Below are positions 1 to 8,090 of a DNA stretch of 40,212 nt, one piece after another. The stretch's first letter is position 1. The number at the start of each line of letters is the position of its first letter. A program made the position numbers and the translations under genes. The DNA comes from Paracoccaceae bacterium (GTDB taxonomy: Bacteria; Pseudomonadota; Alphaproteobacteria; Rhodobacterales; Rhodobacteraceae). Under the pieces are notes generated by a model that saw only the letters and a program-made list of their open reading frames with translations, was not told where the DNA came from and ran no database searches. Location of the stretch: assembly GCA_024639125.1 (NCBI GenBank), contig JAHEJA010000079.1:1-40212 (forward strand). Reading direction: 5' to 3'.

Positions 1-747
1 TACATTTAGTATGTCGCCAAAACTTGCGCCAATTGCTTTGCCGCCAGTCTTTTCGGGTCGCAGGTTCCTGTTTGTAGCCAAAAGATCGACGACTTCGCCG
101 ATCGCAAACAGGCCGATCATGACAACCACAAAACGAATGCCGCTTTCCATTTCGGGCACACCGAAACTAAACCGAGCCTGACCATATAGAGGGTCGATGC
201 CAACTGTACCAATCACGATGCCGAGCAGCAGTGACACCATAGTTATTATGGGTTGGTCCTTGGCAATCGCGATTACGCTCACCAAACCCAACAAGGTCGC
301 AGCAAAGAATTCGGGTTGCGAAAATTTCAACGCAAAACTGGCGAATGGAGCTGAGAGAAAAGTAAGGACCAAAGCGCTGACAAGCCCGCCAGTGGCAGAG
401 GCGGTCACGGCGATCGTCAATGCTCGTTTTGCTTCGCCACGCTTGGTCATGGGATATCCGTCCCAAGTTGCGGGGAGCGACGCAGGCGTTCCCGGCACGT
501 TGATCAAAATCGCAGATATTGATCCGCCGAAGACCCCACCAACGTAAATCCCGCCAAGGAACAGCATCGATTGTGTGGGTTCCATCACATATGTAAAAGG
601 CAAGGCCATCGCCATTGCATTGACGAAAGAAATGCCAGGCAAGGCTCCTGCCACAACGCCAACCAATAGTCCGGTCACGATGGTCATAAACGACCAGAAT
701 TGGAATGCTGACAGAAATCCGCCACCCAGTAGATCTAACGTAGCCAT
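1..747 (-). CDS. TctA-family large permease subunit of a tripartite tricarboxylate transporter (C-terminus cut by window edge)
   Basis: Large membrane subunit of a TTT secondary transporter, which takes up an organic acid delivered by a periplasmic binding protein using an ion gradient. About 249 codons are visible, roughly half of the usual 500. The frame is hydrophobic throughout. Near the N-terminus it has the glycine-rich LVGVVAGALPGIS segment, and further on the family motif INVPGTPASLPATWDGYPM, both typical of TctA. The start is the ATG at 747 with AGGAA upstream; it lies 15 bases after the TctB-like gene and is the last visible gene of the sauS-sauT-TTT operon. The binding protein next to it and the sulfoacetate-type enzymes upstream make sulfoacetate the best guess for the substrate, but this is inference from context. 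The family call is secure. Confidence 0.9.
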   Translation of the reverse strand, partial: MATLDLLGGGFLSAFQFWSFMTIVTGLLVGVVAGALPGISFVNAMAMALPFTYVMEPTQSMLFLGGIYVGGVFGGSISAILINVPGTPASLPATWDGYPMTKRGEAKRALTIAVTASATGGLVSALVLTFLSAPFASFALKFSQPEFFAATLLGLVSVIAIAKDQPIITMVSLLLGIVIGTVGIDPLYGQARFSFGVPEMESGIRFVVVMIGLFAIGEVVDLLATNRNLRPEKTGGKAIGASFGDILNV

Positions 748-762
748 GCTCGTTCCTATCCG

Positions 763-1353
763 CTAATAAATTCCGGTCGCGCGCAGCAACCAGATACTGA
801 AATTATCAAAAACACCGTGACCTCTTGGAAGCGGCATCAGCGCTAAACCCATGAAAAGCCAGAGCAGCGCAATCGTTCCAATCAAGGTCACTGGAATAAC
901 GATCTTTGGATTTCGGAGTCCGCCGAACAGGCACCAGACCATAATAAATATTGCGGTCGAGATCGCAAAGCCCAAGATCGGTAAAGACCAGCCATAGATC
1001 ACTATCATCGCGAGCCCGACGATAGCTTTTGTAAAATCGTAGTTATCATCTTCGACTGGAGCCGTTAGGGTTGGTTTGCGGTTTGCTGCACCAAGCACCC
1101 ATAGGTCACGTGCAATCCAAAGGACACAGAACAGCGCCATTCCCGTTAACATAGACAGAGGCCAAGCTGCAGGGCCCAAGCCTATTTTGGTCGTCGTCTG
1201 GCCGCTTTTAAACATAAAATTGGGTAGGATTACCGCCATTAACAGCAGCCCCGCCGGCAATAATGTCGTTAAAAATCGGGCAAGACCGGAGGAAAAACTC
1301 CCCCCGGTCCGTGGCGTCTGGCCACGCTCATTGTTATTTTGTGCAGACGTCAC
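763..1353 (-). CDS. TctB-family small permease subunit of TTT transporter
   Basis: Small membrane subunit (196 aa) of the TTT transporter, acting with the TctA subunit encoded downstream. After a polar N-terminus it shows four hydrophobic segments (about residues 28-48, 68-86, 108-140 and 150-175), with a charged loop in between, as expected for TctB, a poorly conserved family. The start codon is GTG at 1353, preceded by a textbook AGGAGG five bases upstream, so the start is well supported. It lies 15 bases after the binding-protein gene and 15 before the TctA gene, the usual gene order tctC-tctB-tctA. Sequence alone would not name this protein; size, topology and position do. Confidence 0.82.
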   Translation of the reverse strand: MTSAQNNNERGQTPRTGGSFSSGLARFLTTLLPAGLLLMAVILPNFMFKSGQTTTKIGLGPAAWPLSMLTGMALFCVLWIARDLWVLGAANRKPTLTAPVEDDNYDFTKAIVGLAMIVIYGWSLPILGFAISTAIFIMVWCLFGGLRNPKIVIPVTLIGTIALLWLFMGLALMPLPRGHGVFDNFSIWLLRATGIY

Positions 1354-1368
1354 TGATGCCTCCTACGT

Positions 1369-2322
1369 TTATTTAGCGAGTTGTGCGGCGATCAAATCGC
1401 GGAAGTCACTCACCTTGGCTTGAGCTGCCTCGCCAGTGACAGGGGTGATGCATGAATAGGTTTTGGTACAAAACTCCTGCCATTCAGTTGATGCAGTTGC
1501 GGTCGCGACGGCCTCGGCTAATTTGGCGACGATGTCCGCCGGTGTTCCAGCGGCGACCGCTATGCTGCGGTAATTATCAAGACCGGATATATCGATGCCA
1601 AGTTCAGCCGAAGTGGGAACGTCTGGAAATTCTGGGTGACGCTCTGCGGCGAATACGACGACAGGGGTTAACTGACCCGCTTTTACAAATTGCGCGACAT
1701 CGCCGGGTTCTTCATAAATTGCGGACGTATGCCCACCGATAGGCGATGCATAGCGTTCGGCAGGGGCTTGAAATGGAACATTTTCCATTTGGATCCCTGC
1801 ATTAGCCAAAAGCTTTAGCGTGACATCGTCCTGTGTGCCATACCCGGACGTCGCTACGGTGATCGTGCCGGGGTTCGCTTTTGCAAATTCGAACAAATCT
1901 TCGGCAGTCTGGTGATCGCCGCTTGATGGCACAAACAGGAACGATGGTGAACTTTGCACAACAGCGATCACTTCGAAATCTTCTGGCTTGTTGTCGCCAA
2001 GCCCAGAAGCCCAAGACGCGACTGTCAAAGAGATCAGCGTACCCATCGTATACCCATCTGCTGGGTTTGTACGCAGCTGTGTTAGCCCGGCGTTGCCCGA
2101 TGCGCCGCCAACGTTTGACACTGGAATGGATACGCCAAGCGGGCCTTCCATAAGTTGCGCCATTGTTCGGCCCATCAGATCGGCGCCACCGCCAGGACCA
2201 AAGGTCACGATCAATTCGACTGGGCGATCAGGATATCCTTGGGCCAAAGCGGTTCCGCCGATTGTCATTGCTCCCATGAGCAGACTTGCGCCAAGGGTGC
2301 TTTTTAGAATTAGGTTGTTCAT
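1369..2322 (-). CDS. TctC/Bug-family periplasmic solute-binding protein of TTT transporter
   Basis: Periplasmic binding protein (317 aa) that captures the TTT substrate. It begins with a clear Sec signal peptide ending in GTALA-Q around residue 27, followed by the hallmark of the Bug family, YPDRPVELIVTFGPGGGADL, where the glycine-rich loop contacts a carboxylate of the ligand. Length is normal for the family. GGGAGG lies about six bases before the ATG. A 97-base gap and an inverted repeat separate it from the ligase gene upstream, which may let the binding protein be made at a different level from the enzymes. Bug proteins bind many carboxylates and some sulfonates, so the ligand (sulfoacetate is my guess) rests on the neighbouring sauS/sauT-like genes. 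Confidence 0.9.
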   Translation of the reverse strand: MNNLILKSTLGASLLMGAMTIGGTALAQGYPDRPVELIVTFGPGGGADLMGRTMAQLMEGPLGVSIPVSNVGGASGNAGLTQLRTNPADGYTMGTLISLTVASWASGLGDNKPEDFEVIAVVQSSPSFLFVPSSGDHQTAEDLFEFAKANPGTITVATSGYGTQDDVTLKLLANAGIQMENVPFQAPAERYASPIGGHTSAIYEEPGDVAQFVKAGQLTPVVVFAAERHPEFPDVPTSAELGIDISGLDNYRSIAVAAGTPADIVAKLAEAVATATASTEWQEFCTKTYSCITPVTGEAAQAKVSDFRDLIAAQLAK

Positions 2323-2383
2323 TATCTTCCTCCCGTTAAATATTTAGTTTTCCCTTTACCTTTTGGTCTTAGGGGTATTTTTA

Positions 2384-2412
2384 CGGCGTGTTTTCCGATA
2401 AAAGCTACGCCG
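2384..2412 (-). promoter_or_regulatory. Inverted repeat between the CoA ligase and binding-protein genes
   Basis: CGGCGT (2384-2389) pairs with ACGCCG (2407-2412), and the loop can extend the stem with a TTTT/AAAA pairing. It starts seven bases past the ligase stop and is followed on the minus strand by a short A-rich stretch rather than a T-run, so it is not a classical terminator. A transcript-processing or stabilising hairpin upstream of the binding-protein gene is the most likely use. Confidence 0.35.
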
Positions 2413-2418
2413 CATCCT

Positions 2419-3942
2419 TTATGGTGTCATTTCAGACAGCCTTAATCGTTGGATCTTGCCGGACGGTCCTTTTGGTAGGTCGGCCAAAACGTGAATCACG
2501 TCGGGACATTTGAATTTGCCCAGTTTTTGCAAGCAAAGTGAGATAAGCTCGGATTGTGTCACTGTGGCCCCATCCTTTAGCTTGACTGCTGCCTCGACAC
2601 GTTCCCCGTAACTTGCGCAAGGTCGGGCAAAGGCCGCAGCCTCAACCACATCGGGATGGCTATAAAGCGCTTCATCGACTTCACGCGGTGCAATGTTTTC
2701 ACCGCCTTTAATAATTAGCTCTTTCAGGCGCCCAGTGACAAAGACGTATCCGTCAGAATCGATCTTTCCCAGATCACCTGTGCGCAGCCAGCCACTGTCG
2801 GTGAACGTCGCTTTCGTTGCGTCTGGGTTCTTGTAGTATCCTAGCATGACATTCGGTCCGCGAATGGCAATTTCCCCTTCGATGTCAGCGGCCAGCGGTT
2901 GCAATTCGACTGACAGGATCGCGACGTCGTTGCCATAGGGCAATCCTGGCGATCCTATTTTGCGCAGACCGGGCGGTAATGGGTTTGACAAGATTTGAGC
3001 GGCGGTTTCCGTTAGACCCATCGTTTCCACAATCGGAATCCTAAACCGGCTCTCAAAGGCCGCCTGTGTTTCTATTGCCAATGCGGACGAGGCTGAGCGG
3101 CCAAATCTGATGCGGGCCTTTGTCGCTTCATCGGGTTCGACCTCTCCGTGCAGAAGGTGCGAAATGATCGTTGGGACCACAGAAAACCATGTGACCTTAT
3201 GTTCGGCGCAGGTCGCCCAGAATTTGCTGGCAGAAAATTTTTCGCAGACAATAACGGATCCGCCTGAGATCAGAGGGGCCATTATTGTAACGCATAGTCC
3301 ATTGATATGGTAAATCGGTAGGACACAAAGTCCGCGATCGACCGTTGATAATTGATGCGCAAGTGCGCTCGTCCAGCCCCCTGCCAACAAGCTTGCATGC
3401 GAGTGCAACACGCCCTTGGGGCGCCCGGTGGTACCAGATGTATACATCAGCACCGCATGATCATCTGGACCAAGATCGGCAAGTTGTCCATCGGGGCCAT
3501 CACTTGGCCAATCTATGCGTTGTTTCACAACAATAGACTGCGCATGTATCTCATGCATAGCCTGCGCTGCAGACAACAGTTCTGTCTGCTTTTCCCCCAC
3601 CAACACCACAACTGCGTCGGAATGCGACAATGCGTATCCTATTGCATCAGGGCCGGCGACAAGGTTAATTATGGCCGTTCTAAAACCACCGTAAAGCACA
3701 CCAAAGAGGCACAGGATTCCTTGGCGGCTGTTTGGCAACATCAGCGCCACACTATCGCCTTTTGATAAGCCCATGCCAGCAAGCTTGACTGAAATTTCTG
3801 TGGCCCCTGTACGCAATTCACCCCATGTAAGTGGCAAATCCTCAGTGAAATAATGGCTAAAATCAGCACCTTGTTCATCGGCACGCTTGTCAAGCCAACT
3901 ACGAACAGTTCCGATAGGCGGAGATTTTTCCACGATGGTCAT
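2419..3942 (-). CDS. sauT: AMP-forming acid-CoA ligase, probable sulfoacetate-CoA ligase (SauT-like)
   Basis: Cytoplasmic ligase of the ANL superfamily, predicted to turn an organic acid, ATP and CoA into acyl-CoA, AMP and pyrophosphate. The P-loop YTSGTTGRPKG sits at residues 167-177, the hinge and A8 region reads GRLKELIIKGGENIAPREV, and the C-terminal catalytic lysine lies in GPSGKIQR. The start is the ATG at 3942, which overlaps the aldehyde dehydrogenase stop in an ATGA; a longer in-frame extension to 4086 runs inside that neighbour and is rejected. Length is 507 aa. In the known sulfoacetate pathway of Cupriavidus necator, SauT makes sulfoacetyl-CoA and SauS reduces it to sulfoacetaldehyde; a ligase coupled to an acylating aldehyde dehydrogenase and a divergent regulator matches that layout. 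The substrate is inferred from context, as other acids are possible. Confidence 0.68.
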   Translation of the reverse strand: MTIVEKSPPIGTVRSWLDKRADEQGADFSHYFTEDLPLTWGELRTGATEISVKLAGMGLSKGDSVALMLPNSRQGILCLFGVLYGGFRTAIINLVAGPDAIGYALSHSDAVVVLVGEKQTELLSAAQAMHEIHAQSIVVKQRIDWPSDGPDGQLADLGPDDHAVLMYTSGTTGRPKGVLHSHASLLAGGWTSALAHQLSTVDRGLCVLPIYHINGLCVTIMAPLISGGSVIVCEKFSASKFWATCAEHKVTWFSVVPTIISHLLHGEVEPDEATKARIRFGRSASSALAIETQAAFESRFRIPIVETMGLTETAAQILSNPLPPGLRKIGSPGLPYGNDVAILSVELQPLAADIEGEIAIRGPNVMLGYYKNPDATKATFTDSGWLRTGDLGKIDSDGYVFVTGRLKELIIKGGENIAPREVDEALYSHPDVVEAAAFARPCASYGERVEAAVKLKDGATVTQSELISLCLQKLGKFKCPDVIHVLADLPKGPSGKIQRLRLSEMTP

Positions 3943-5348
3943 TTCCCAGCCTTTCCCCAGTAAGCCCCAAAAATATCTTCTAGGCGCGGCTCGTGCGTAG
4001 GAATGGGGCGAACCACTTTGGTCCGCTGCATAAAGTGTTTCCAATTTAGGTTGTCGTCTATGGAATTGCCGCCCCAGCTGCCGCACCCCATCGAAAGCGA
4101 GAATGGCAAGCCGTTTTCAAATGAGCCGCCAGTCGCAAATGTATGTGCTTGATTAACGATAACCCGACAGGTCGGCATGTGTTTTCCAAGTTCGATTGGT
4201 CGATCCGGATCGAGAGAATGCAAGCCGATTGAATGTCCGGCACCTTGATATGCCAATACGCGCTTTGTGATAGCAACGGCATCGTCATAGTCGCGAGCGC
4301 GATAAAGTGCTGCAACGCGGCTAAGCTTTTCACCTGATAAAGGGTGGTCTGGTCCGATGCCATCTGTCTCGACTGCGATAAACTTGGTCCCCGCAGGCAC
4401 TGAACCAGCCAAACCCAGCTTTTCAATCAAGATATCAGCGTCCTTTGCTATAACTTCGCGGTTCAGGTGTCCATTGGGCCATAGCTTTGCTATAATTCCT
4501 TCAGCCTGAGCAGAAGGAACCATCGCGCCTCCTTCCGTCGCCATGGCAGCGAGGAATGCATCATAGATGGCATCCACAACAACCAACGCATTTTCCGAAG
4601 AACATGATGTGGCATTATCGAATGTCTTGGAGGCTGTGATTTTTGCAGCTGCTGCCGACAAATCAGCCGTTTCATCGACAATGACCGTGACGTTTCCAGC
4701 ACCAACACCGACTGCGGGCGTGCCACTAGAGTAGGCGCGGCGCACGTTGTCTTGACTGCCAGTGACAACGGCAAGATCTGCAAGTTCAAGAAGACGCTGT
4801 GTGTCCGCCTTTGTTCCCGGAGGAGGGATCATCTGCACCAGTCGCTTATCTTCTCCGATTTTGTCGAATTCTGCGTGGATGAACTTTAGAAGCATAACAC
4901 AACAGCTCACACCCTTGGGTGAGGGCGATAGAATAATCGCATTGCCACATTTCAGCGCATTAATAACATTGTTTGCAGGTGTCGCGGCAGGGTTGGTCGA
5001 TGGAACAACTGCCCCGATTACGCCAAGTGGTCTAGCAACTTCGGTGATGCCTGTTGTGGCATTGTCGGACAAAACGCCAAAGGTTTGCGCATCCGCAATA
5101 TCACGCATTAAGCCAAGCGTCTTGCGATGGTTTTTCGTGATCTTATCGGGCACGTTTCCAAGGCCAGTGGCCTGAACAGCTAGTTCCGCAAGCATCCGAT
5201 TGCGACTTGGTTCCATTATGGCCCATGCTGCCGCCTGTGCCGCAATATCATAGCGCGCCTGACTGCCATGCGCCTCATAGGCTGCCTGCGCGGCGCGTGC
5301 TTCTGAGATGAGGTCATCTATGAGACTGGTTTCGGCAGAAATTGGCAT
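3939..5348 (-). CDS. sauS: CoA-acylating aldehyde dehydrogenase, probable sulfoacetaldehyde dehydrogenase (SauS-like)
   Basis: Aldehyde dehydrogenase of the CoA-acylating branch (469 aa), predicted to interconvert an acyl-CoA and an aldehyde with NAD(P)H. The catalytic cysteine is in FDNATSCSSENALV (about C249), the nucleotide-binding region contains PSTNPAATPANN and VTGSQDNVRRAY, and GVGAGNV follows as in EutE/SauS-type enzymes. I chose the ATG at 5348 because AAGG lies eight bases upstream; a GTG three codons earlier overlaps that ribosome site. It is the first gene of the leftward operon and overlaps the ligase by four bases. With the ligase it would reduce sulfoacetyl-CoA to sulfoacetaldehyde, which Xsc (not in this window) would cleave. 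The family is secure; the sulfoacetate assignment is contextual. Confidence 0.72.
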   Translation of the reverse strand: MPISAETSLIDDLISEARAAQAAYEAHGSQARYDIAAQAAAWAIMEPSRNRMLAELAVQATGLGNVPDKITKNHRKTLGLMRDIADAQTFGVLSDNATTGITEVARPLGVIGAVVPSTNPAATPANNVINALKCGNAIILSPSPKGVSCCVMLLKFIHAEFDKIGEDKRLVQMIPPPGTKADTQRLLELADLAVVTGSQDNVRRAYSSGTPAVGVGAGNVTVIVDETADLSAAAAKITASKTFDNATSCSSENALVVVDAIYDAFLAAMATEGGAMVPSAQAEGIIAKLWPNGHLNREVIAKDADILIEKLGLAGSVPAGTKFIAVETDGIGPDHPLSGEKLSRVAALYRARDYDDAVAITKRVLAYQGAGHSIGLHSLDPDRPIELGKHMPTCRVIVNQAHTFATGGSFENGLPFSLSMGCGSWGGNSIDDNLNWKHFMQRTKVVRPIPTHEPRLEDIFGAYWGKAGK

Positions 5349-5404
5349 TAAAAGCACCTTCGCTAACTATCATTCTTGTAAAAGTTAAGACATGAAAATA
5401 GTAT

Positions 5405-5418
5405 TGCAAACGTTTTCA
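5405..5418. promoter_or_regulatory. LacI-type operator between sauS-like gene and its divergent regulator
   Basis: The 14 bases TGCAAACGTTTTCA form a near-perfect dyad around a central CG and fit the LacI/GalR-family pattern TGNAANCGNTTNCA. It sits in the 95-base divergent gap, about 57 bases upstream of the sauS-like ATG and 26 upstream of the regulator ATG, where a bound repressor could control both directions. The adjacent LacI-type protein is the obvious ligand, by inference. Confidence 0.7.
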
Positions 5419-5443
5419 TAAAAATGCAGAATATGGTTATATT

Positions 5444-6478
5444 ATGATGAAAAAACAAACATATAAGATTGACATATTTTCAGTGGCAAAGGCGGCGGGC
5501 GTCTCTGCGACTACTGTGTCGCGGGCGATGAATCATCCTGATCTGGTCAATCCGACAACACTTAAAAAGGTCGAAAAAGCGATTCGCAAAACGGGCTATG
5601 TTCGGAACCGCGCGGCCCAAACTATTCATGGGCGACGCAGCGCAACCGTCGGGCTTGTCGTTCCGACAGTGAATTATTCAATCTTTGCAGAACTTGTTCA
5701 GACCTTTAATGACACCGTGGCTGATCTTGGCTTTACGCTTCTACTGGCGACCCATGACTATGACCTGAAAGCCGAATTTCAGGTCCTGCGCAAACTACTG
5801 GAACATCGCGTGGACGGCATCGCGCTTGTCGGTCTGGATCATAGCGATGACACCTATCGCCTGCTTGCCTCACAAGATGTGCCGGTTGTTGCGGCATGGA
5901 GTTATTCGGAAACATCGCAGATTTCTTGCATTGGGGCTGACAATAGCGAAGCAGGTCGTATTGCTGCACGGCACTTGCTTTCACTGGGGCATCGCCGCAT
6001 TGGCCTTGTCTTTCCACCAACCCACGAAAATGACCGTGCGCGTAGCCGTCTTGATGCTGTTGAAGCTGAACTTAGAGAAGCCGGAATTGAAGTGCCTGAC
6101 GCATGGCGCGTGCGTTCGCCTTATAGCGTTGCACAGGCAAAGACTGCGTGCCTTGAACTATTAAGCAAACACCATGGACTTACTGGCCTGATCTGTGGAA
6201 ACGATATTATTGCTCATGGCGCAATGTCCTCTGCGATGCAACTTGGCATGCGGATTCCGCAAGATTTATCCATAGTCGGTATCGGTGATTTCGCAGGGTC
6301 AGCAGATATGTACCCAGCCTTGTCAACCGTACAAATTCCGGCGCAAAAAATAGGAGTGGAGGCGGGCAATTATCTTGTTCAGAGTATCGCGCAGTCAGAT
6401 CCGACAAATATCGTTCGAAACAAGATTGAGGTGATCCTGCAACCTCGGGCAACCAGCGGATCGCCAGCGGATAAATGA
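5444..6478 (+). CDS. LacI-family transcriptional regulator, divergent to the sulfoacetate-type operon
   Basis: DNA-binding repressor or regulator of 344 aa. The N-terminal helix-turn-helix covers about residues 9-30 (IDIFSVAKAAGVSATTVSRAM) and is followed by the hinge helix region NRAAQTIHGRRS; the rest is a periplasmic-binding-protein-like effector domain with the characteristic VGLVVPTVNYSIFAEL opening and a C-terminal PALSTVQIP segment. Two tandem ATG codons begin the frame with no clear ribosome site, so the exact start is uncertain by one codon. It is transcribed away from the sauS-like gene with a matching operator between them, which suggests it controls that operon and possibly itself. 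It would play the role that SauR plays in the characterised sulfoacetate cluster, but I cannot show homology to SauR. Confidence 0.88.
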   Translation: MMKKQTYKIDIFSVAKAAGVSATTVSRAMNHPDLVNPTTLKKVEKAIRKTGYVRNRAAQTIHGRRSATVGLVVPTVNYSIFAELVQTFNDTVADLGFTLLLATHDYDLKAEFQVLRKLLEHRVDGIALVGLDHSDDTYRLLASQDVPVVAAWSYSETSQISCIGADNSEAGRIAARHLLSLGHRRIGLVFPPTHENDRARSRLDAVEAELREAGIEVPDAWRVRSPYSVAQAKTACLELLSKHHGLTGLICGNDIIAHGAMSSAMQLGMRIPQDLSIVGIGDFAGSADMYPALSTVQIPAQKIGVEAGNYLVQSIAQSDPTNIVRNKIEVILQPRATSGSPADK

Positions 6479-6555
6479 CACCCACGGATGCAGCGATGCG
6501 CGGTGTTATATTGATTGGAATATATCTAGCGCGAAATCTGCGTTCGTTAACGATG

Positions 6556-6569
6556 CATTCAAAAGAATG
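6556..6569. terminator. Weak hairpin in the convergent gap after the LacI regulator
   Basis: CATTC-AAAA-GAATG is followed by TTT on the plus strand, within the 128-base gap between the regulator stop (6478) and the convergent aldolase stop (6607). The stem is only five base pairs and AT-rich, so it is a poor terminator; nothing stronger is visible in the gap. Confidence 0.2.
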
Positions 6570-6606
6570 TTTCCCAACTCTGGGCCAAAGCCGAACTCAT
6601 TTTCTA

Positions 6607-7383
6607 TTATTCGATGTTTATCGTTTGAATGGTCGCGGCTATTTTATTGGCTGCGTTACGGATAAAGGCATGTTCCGAGCTTACAAAAAACATATGAACC
6701 CCATAGGTTTCAGCCCAATGCTGTGCCATGTCTTCGTTTCCAATAAAGCTGGCATATCCAACGGCCGCCGCTTTGCTTGCTTGTCCAATATCTTGTAATG
6801 CTTGTTTTAATTCCGGAGCATCTTGATGATCGAACCCCATGCCAACCGATAAATCCGCAGGCCCAGCAAAGAGGGCATCGATACCATCAACGTCACCTAT
6901 GGCCTGAGCACAAGACACGGCTTCGGGTTCTTCGATTTGGGCGATCACGACTGTTTCGTTTTGTGATTGTTGCATTAAATCGGACATGGGTCTGGTCGCA
7001 TAGCTTGCCCAACGTGTTGATCCTGCAAAACCGCGTCCTCCGTTCCCGAAACGGGCGGATTTTGCGATGTCTTTGGCCATTTCCACGGTTTTCACATGGG
7101 GAACTACAATTCCCACAGCGCCGCAATCCAGCGCCCATAATATTTCACGGGGACTTGAATCGCCCACGCGTACCAAAACAGGAAAATCCAAGGCCCGCGC
7201 CACTGCCAAACATTGATCCATTGCAGCCCGATCAAAAGGCGCATGTTCACCATCAAGGCAGATGAAATCAAAATTGCTTTGGGCAAAGATTTCGATCATC
7301 ACGTAGTGTGGCGTTTTCAAGAATGTTCCACAGAGTGGATCACGGCTTAGAAGGCGCTTTTTAAAGGTACTTATGCGGGACAT
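6607..7383 (-). CDS. HpcH/HpaI-family class II aldolase
   Basis: TIM-barrel, metal-dependent pyruvate-type aldolase (258 aa), predicted to cleave a 2-keto-4-hydroxy acid into pyruvate (or a related 2-oxo acid) and an aldehyde. The signature residues are present: the catalytic histidine in DGEHAPFD (about H47), the substrate-binding arginine in LVRVGD (about R72), and the two metal ligands in AQIEEPEAV (E151) and GPADLS (D177). Length is normal. Its start overlaps the end of the hydrolase gene by 13 bases, and it is the last gene of the long leftward operon, consistent with a terminal cleavage step that feeds central metabolism. The aldehyde product and stereochemistry cannot be read from the sequence. 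Confidence 0.88.
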   Translation of the reverse strand: MSRISTFKKRLLSRDPLCGTFLKTPHYVMIEIFAQSNFDFICLDGEHAPFDRAAMDQCLAVARALDFPVLVRVGDSSPREILWALDCGAVGIVVPHVKTVEMAKDIAKSARFGNGGRGFAGSTRWASYATRPMSDLMQQSQNETVVIAQIEEPEAVSCAQAIGDVDGIDALFAGPADLSVGMGFDHQDAPELKQALQDIGQASKAAAVGYASFIGNEDMAQHWAETYGVHMFFVSSEHAFIRNAANKIAATIQTINIE

Positions 7384-8090
7384 AGTTTTTCCTTTTGGGA
7401 TAATAAGAAATCCAAGAGCGCTGCTGTCACAACGTCTGGGTGTTCAAGGGATGAAAGATGACCGCAATCTGGTATGACAGTCAGCTTGGCATGAGGAAGG
7501 CGTTCTGCGATTTCAAGATGCCGGTCTAACGGGCAAAGTGTGTCGTTTTCACCGCTGATAATTAATGTTGGACAAGTCACGTCCTTGATACGCTCGATGT
7601 AATCCGCACGATGCATGAGCGCCAGTGATTGCGCAACAAACGCATTCGGTCCAAGGGACATTGCCATATTCAAGCATAGGCTTAGGATTTCATCATTAGT
7701 ATCTGAATTATAGACGTAATTTGGCTTTAGCTCTGTTTTCATAACTGTACTCAAGAGACCGCTTTGCACAGCTTTTATTTGTCTTTTTCGTAGCGCTGAA
7801 TTGTTTGGATGATCTGCACGCGCGGTTGAATTTATCACCGTTAATGACGTGATCTTGTCAGCATGGTGAAGTGCTAAGTCTAAGGCAACAATCCCGCCCA
7901 TAGAGAGACCAACAACGTGAAATGGCGCGCTCTGTTTGGCGATCACTGTTTTGCTCATGTCCGAAATCGAAGGTTCAGTTGAAAACGTGATTACGTCGCA
8001 GTCGTACTGGTCCGAAAGGTCGCCGATCTGAGGGCCGAACAATCGGTCGTCACACATCATTCCGGGTAAGAAGACGACTTTTGCTGTCAT
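7371..8090 (-). CDS. Alpha/beta-fold hydrolase
   Basis: Soluble alpha/beta hydrolase of 239 aa. The nucleophile elbow GLSMGG places the serine at about residue 63; the acid is likely D183 in SGENDTLCP and the histidine H211 in CGHLSSLEHP, giving a complete triad. The oxyanion region near the N-terminus is FLPGMMCDD. The start is the ATG at 8090, overlapping the stop of the MetE-like gene as ATGA; the longer in-frame extension to 8186 lies inside that neighbour and is rejected. It overlaps the aldolase gene by 13 bases downstream. Esters, lactones, thioesters or C-C bonds are all possible substrates for this fold; its place just before an aldolase suggests it releases a hydroxy-keto acid, but that is inference. 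Confidence 0.85.
   Translation of the reverse strand: MTAKVVFLPGMMCDDRLFGPQIGDLSDQYDCDVITFSTEPSISDMSKTVIAKQSAPFHVVGLSMGGIVALDLALHHADKITSLTVINSTARADHPNNSALRKRQIKAVQSGLLSTVMKTELKPNYVYNSDTNDEILSLCLNMAMSLGPNAFVAQSLALMHRADYIERIKDVTCPTLIISGENDTLCPLDRHLEIAERLPHAKLTVIPDCGHLSSLEHPDVVTAALLDFLLSQKEKLCPA

Noticed and set aside
3943-4086. N-terminal extension of the CoA ligase by 48 codons
   Set aside because: It lies inside the aldehyde dehydrogenase gene, has no family similarity, and the ATGA overlap at 3939-3942 gives the natural start.
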